Origin: Mariprofundales bacterium | GTDB taxonomy: Bacteria > Pseudomonadota > Zetaproteobacteria > Mariprofundales > J009 | Reading direction: 5' to 3' | Assembly: GCA_030950645.1 (NCBI GenBank) | Contig: JAUZRF010000023.1 | Location: 1-51,914, forward strand | DNA: 51,914 nt | Part shown: piece after piece, positions 51,795-51,914 of the stretch | Layout of the letters: every line of letters begins with the position of its first letter | Position numbering within the stretch: position 1 is the first letter of the stretch | Position numbers and translations under genes: made by a program | Notes under the pieces: model-generated | Databases searched by the model: none | What the model was told of the DNA's origin: nothing | What the model saw: the letters and a program-made list of their open reading frames with translations, nothing else

Positions 51795-51914
51795 GTTAAT
51801 TAGACAGAAGCGAGATGATCGCATCATAGGCCGATTTCAACCTATTTGACATATTTCGTTGCCATCATCACCATTGCCTTCATGGTTTAATACTCTAAAC
51901 ATCAAGAAACCAGA

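Larger units (their letters stand above)
51538..51914. repeat. 44-bp inverted repeat pair enclosing the PIN fragment
   Basis: The 44 bases from tctggtttcttgatgtttag at 51538-51581 recur as an exact reverse complement at 51871-51914, the very end of the window. The arms are separated by 289 bases. The repeat may continue beyond the window. Confidence 0.9.

Overview
This window is a chromosomal segment of a Gram-negative bacterium. It carries lpxC, an outer-membrane-type cell wall gene set, octanoyltransferase and a complete canonical division and cell wall (dcw) cluster. The gene families point to an early-branching member of the Pseudomonadota. Pointers are an alphaproteobacterial/plant-type glutamate-cysteine ligase, an alpha-type SspB, an Hda-like protein beside a DUF2066 gene, and type IV pilus ATPase and platform genes. 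A Zetaproteobacteria- or Magnetococcia-like organism would fit, but the sequence alone does not settle this. I could not run any database search.

Layout. Positions 1-1544 hold tpiA, secG and tRNA-Leu(GAG) with a terminator. Positions 1545-2636 are a collapsed island at the tRNA: a P4-type integrase stub, a MITE-like element, and the 3' end of an IS66-family element that carries a second MITE. Positions 2637-9771 hold a multi-REC hybrid histidine kinase, the C-terminal remnant of a second kinase, an HD-GYP response regulator, a lipoprotein, gshA and lipB. Positions 9840-29401 (minus strand) hold the dcw cluster in the order mraZ-rsmH-ftsL-ftsI-murE-murF-mraY-murD-ftsW-murG-murC-murB-ddl-ftsQ-ftsA-ftsZ-lpxC, followed by a UPF0114 membrane protein. 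Most junctions overlap by 1-11 bases, which suggests translational coupling. Positions 30084-33913 (minus) hold hda-like, pgsA, DUF2066, sspB and a DUF484/degenerate-GGDEF gene. Positions 34190-38000 (plus) hold aroE-pilB-pilC. Positions 38118-45854 (minus) hold yaaA, ctpA, a divergent polysaccharide deacetylase, a TPR protein, an L,D-transpeptidase and priA. Positions 45998-51071 (plus) hold dnaE, accA and a thiE-like gene. The right edge, 51072-51914, is a nest of repeats over remnants of a recombinase and a PIN-domain gene.

The most notable structure is a family of short elements (consensus 153 bp) with ends GTAACTACTCAG...CTGAGTAGTTAC. At least eleven full, deleted or solo copies occur at gene boundaries. 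Four copies have perfect 8-bp target duplications (gaaaaaat, gaatattc, gttgtaaa, tccccttc) and a fifth has a near-perfect one. The same end sequence terminates the IS66-type transposase remnant, so this looks like an IS66-mobilised MITE family. Copies sit in the ftsA/ftsZ and ftsZ/lpxC gaps and upstream of mraZ. One lies beside a ribosome-binding site and another supplies the lipB stop codon, so the family may be reshaping expression of essential genes.

The genes fall into three working groups: envelope growth and division (dcw cluster, lpxC, L,D-transpeptidase/TPR/CtpA/deacetylase module); signalling through phosphorelay and c-di-GMP turnover (hybrid kinase, HD-GYP, degenerate GGDEF); and housekeeping (tpiA, secG, dnaE, priA, accA, aroE, lipB, gshA).
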